This document shows, in pieces, positions 48,853-50,270 of a stretch of 50,270 bases of DNA. This DNA is from Melghirimyces profundicolus (GTDB lineage: Bacteria > Bacillota > Bacilli > Thermoactinomycetales > DSM-45169): assembly GCF_003054245.1 (NCBI RefSeq), contig NZ_QBKR01000026.1:1-50270 (forward strand), in the 5' to 3' direction. Below the pieces are notes generated by a model. The model searched no databases. It was not told the origin of the DNA and was given only the letters and a program-made list of their open reading frames with translations. The stretch's first letter is position 1. Every line of letters starts with the position of its first letter. The translations under genes were made by a program, and so were the position numbers.

Positions 48853-48875
48853 AAAAACCCCGGTAAGGGGTTCGG
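48853..48875 (-). terminator. Terminator of the cyclo-ligase-like gene
   Basis: AACCCC-GGTAA-GGGGTT; the minus strand reads T5 after the stem. Confidence 0.8.
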
Positions 48876-48888
48876 TGGATGCCGGATT

Positions 48889-49605
48889 TCATTTGCGGGT
48901 GAGCTCCTCGATTTCCCGGAGGACGGGCATTTTTTCTTTCTCTTGGTCCGACACCCGTTCCCAGTCCAGACCCGCCGGTTTGGGATGGGGGCTGTGGGTG
49001 GGAAAGAGTTCGTCTTCCGTGGCGATCCAGTCCACTGTCAGATCGTGGGGCTCCACGGGGATTTCGTCCTCCACCAGCTGAAGGCTGTGGACGGTGGAGA
49101 CGACCGGCACTCCGGGATTGCCCAGTTCCCGCAGAATCGCGTACTCACGGTCGGCGTACCCTTCCCCTTTTCCCAGGCGTCGTCCGTCCCGGTGGAGGGC
49201 GACGGAGCCGACGACGATCAGGTCGATCCGGGGAATCCGGTCGAGGGGAAGCACCGATCCGTATGTTTTCATGTGGGACAGGCTGGCCGCTTTTCGCTCC
49301 TCTCCCCGGGGAACCGCTTCCGGGCGGATCCGGATAAAACCGGCTTTCAGGCGGGGGGTGGGGATGAGGAGCGTTTTTCCGTCTTTCAATATCCGGGCGC
49401 GCAGGGGAAGCTGTGGGGCGTCGGGGTTCACTTTGACCGTCCGGGCGGATGAGTAGGCTTCCAGTTCCGTCACCCGGAGGGCGGCCCGTTCCGCCCCTTT
49501 GAAGTTGGGGATGCGCCCTTTCAGCGGGAAGGGGAAGCGTCCCGCTTTTTCTTCTTCAAGGCGTTTCCAAACCTTCTCTCTGATGCGTTGTTTATCCGCG
49601 ACCAT
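48889..49605 (-). CDS. 5-formyl-THF cyclo-ligase-like protein
   Basis: The 238-residue protein matches the 5-formyltetrahydrofolate cyclo-ligase-like (MTHFSD-type) group: RIREKVWKRLEEEK at the start, then FPFPLKGRIPNFKGAERAAL, GKTLLIPTPRLK and the GKGEGYADREYAIL motif. The last corresponds to GxGxGYYDR of true cyclo-ligases. THxxQLVEDEIPVEPHD (TVHSLQLVEDEIPVEPHDL) matches the substrate-end signature. True FTHF cyclo-ligase makes 5,10-methenyl-THF; this group is longer and its activity is unproven. It starts 4 bp after the yfhH stop, so the two form an operon. Confidence 0.78.
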   Translation of the reverse strand: MVADKQRIREKVWKRLEEEKAGRFPFPLKGRIPNFKGAERAALRVTELEAYSSARTVKVNPDAPQLPLRARILKDGKTLLIPTPRLKAGFIRIRPEAVPRGEERKAASLSHMKTYGSVLPLDRIPRIDLIVVGSVALHRDGRRLGKGEGYADREYAILRELGNPGVPVVSTVHSLQLVEDEIPVEPHDLTVDWIATEDELFPTHSPHPKPAGLDWERVSDQEKEKMPVLREIEELTRK

Positions 49606-49609
49606 CCGT

Positions 49610-49939
49610 TCATTCTCCTTCGGAGGGATTCGGCGGCGGGACCGGTTTCAGGATCCCGATCGGAAGGGCCGATTCGATTTTTTCCCCTTCCCAAAAGCCC
49701 CATGCCATCACGCCGTTCAGTCTCTCCACCCGGAAGCGGCGGTCGTCCCCTTCCACCGCGTACCATCCGGGGCGGATGGTTGCCGGATCGGTGAGGTAGG
49801 ATTTGGCAAAGTTGATTTTTTGGCGGATCACCGCTTCTTCCCCGGGCATCGCGGAGCGCCGGGCCCGGGTTTCTTCCTCCTCCAGGCGACGGATTTCCTC
49901 TTTCAGCTCTTTCCGGTTCATCCGACTGTATCGGTTCAT
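49610..49939 (-). CDS. yfhH: YfhH family protein (DUF1811)
   Basis: The 109-residue product from ATG 49939 (GGGAGG before it) matches B. subtilis YfhH: NRYSRMNRKELKEEIRRLEE at the start, AVIRQKINFAKSYLTDP and RFRVERLNGVMAWGFWEG. ALPIGILKPVPPP ends the domain. The family has a known fold but no known function. An ATTATA sequence at 49980-49985 (TATAAT on the minus strand) is its likely -10. Confidence 0.88.
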   Translation of the reverse strand: MNRYSRMNRKELKEEIRRLEEEETRARRSAMPGEEAVIRQKINFAKSYLTDPATIRPGWYAVEGDDRRFRVERLNGVMAWGFWEGEKIESALPIGILKPVPPPNPSEGE

Positions 49940-50038
49940 GGGATCGCCTCCCGGATCCACAAGGGTTCAGGATAGTCGTATTATATCAGAAATCCTGTAT
50001 GGGGTTGGCAGATCGTGATCCGATCCCTATTGACAACT

Positions 50039-50270
50039 GGAAGCGTTGTGAAAAAGGCAGCATTTACCCAAAGCCGCTCCGGCTGCACTCACAGAGCACA
50101 AGTCTCGCCTGGGTCGCTTGTGCTCCCCGGTCTCGCTATGCACTCACAGAGCACAAGTCTCGCCTGGGTCGCTTGTGCTCCCCGGTCTCGCTATGCACTC
50201 ACAGAGCACAAGTCTCGCCTGGGTCGCTTGTGCTCCCCGGTCTCGCTATGCACTCACAGAGCACAAGTCT
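50039..50270. repeat. Dispersed element with 55-bp tandem units
   Basis: GGAAGCGTTGTGA at 50039-50051 matches the outer arm at 10298. GCATTTACCC follows at 50060-50069, the core AAGCCGCTCCGGCTGCACTC.. at 50071-50096, then 55-bp units starting at 50100, 50155 and 50210, with the next beginning at 50265. Each unit holds a perfect 9-bp inverted repeat, GAGCACAAG...CTTGTGCTC, in unit register. The array runs off the window end. Confidence 0.92.

Noticed and set aside
50100-50270. CRISPR array
   Set aside because: Units are contiguous with no unique spacers, and no cas gene is present.

Overview
The window looks like chromosome of a moderately GC-rich, low-AT Firmicute of the Bacillales, most plausibly a thermoactinomycete-type bacterium (Kroppenstedtia/Desmospora-like). 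This is an inference from strong AGGAGG ribosome sites, frequent GTG/TTG starts, Bacillus-type families (YfhH, a YjcZ-like peptide, YitJ, the BY-kinase EPS operon head, LCP proteins), a SAM-I riboswitch and one initiator tRNA gene. Both ends of the window lie inside the same 54/55-bp tandem repeat, and a repeat-free relative of that element sits at 10.3 kb.

Layout. 0-0.3 kb: repeat element. 0.4-2.8 kb: HAD dehalogenase, LCP ligase, secreted protein. 3-4.9 kb: YnfA-like protein, UppP and several gene remnants. 4.9-12 kb: three paralogous surface proteins ending in an MPxTA sorting signal, a DUF6454-like secreted protein, and a pyruvyltransferase followed by a decayed 3' end of a fourth surface-protein copy. 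12-27.3 kb: second LCP protein, then a one-direction exopolysaccharide cluster: chain-length/BY-kinase/PHP phosphatase, GalU, priming transferase, flippase, polymerase/ligase, three glycosyltransferases, an epimerase, WecB/TagA-type transferase, UDP-xylose synthase and UDP-glucose dehydrogenase. 27.3-31 kb: small genes, two secreted coiled-coil proteins, a broken DUF1801 gene, tRNA-fMet and tRNA-Ala. 31-39 kb: EcsC-like, ArsR, YjcZ-like, aldo/keto reductase, EIIA-Glc, a free-standing subtilase-prodomain-like protein, DUF389. 39-45 kb: SAM riboswitch controlling metH and yitJ. 45-50 kb: coat-like Met/Pro-rich protein, ispH, a TPR protein, HxlR/DoxX pair, 5-formyl-THF cyclo-ligase-like protein and YfhH.

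How it fits together. The 4.9-27 kb block reads as a cell-envelope island. GalU, Ugd and UXS make UDP-glucose, UDP-glucuronate and UDP-xylose; the priming transferase, glycosyltransferases, flippase and polymerase build a polymer; LCP proteins could attach it to peptidoglycan; sorted surface proteins and a pyruvyltransferase decorate the wall. The most interesting signal is a shared promoter-like box, an A-tract (absent in one copy) followed about 15 nt later by ACGAATAAC, found upstream of two surface-protein genes, the pyruvyltransferase, LCP2, the EPS operon and two small genes. It resembles the A-tract/CGWA promoters of SigI-type sigma factors and would tie the island into one regulon; no sigma factor gene is present in the window.
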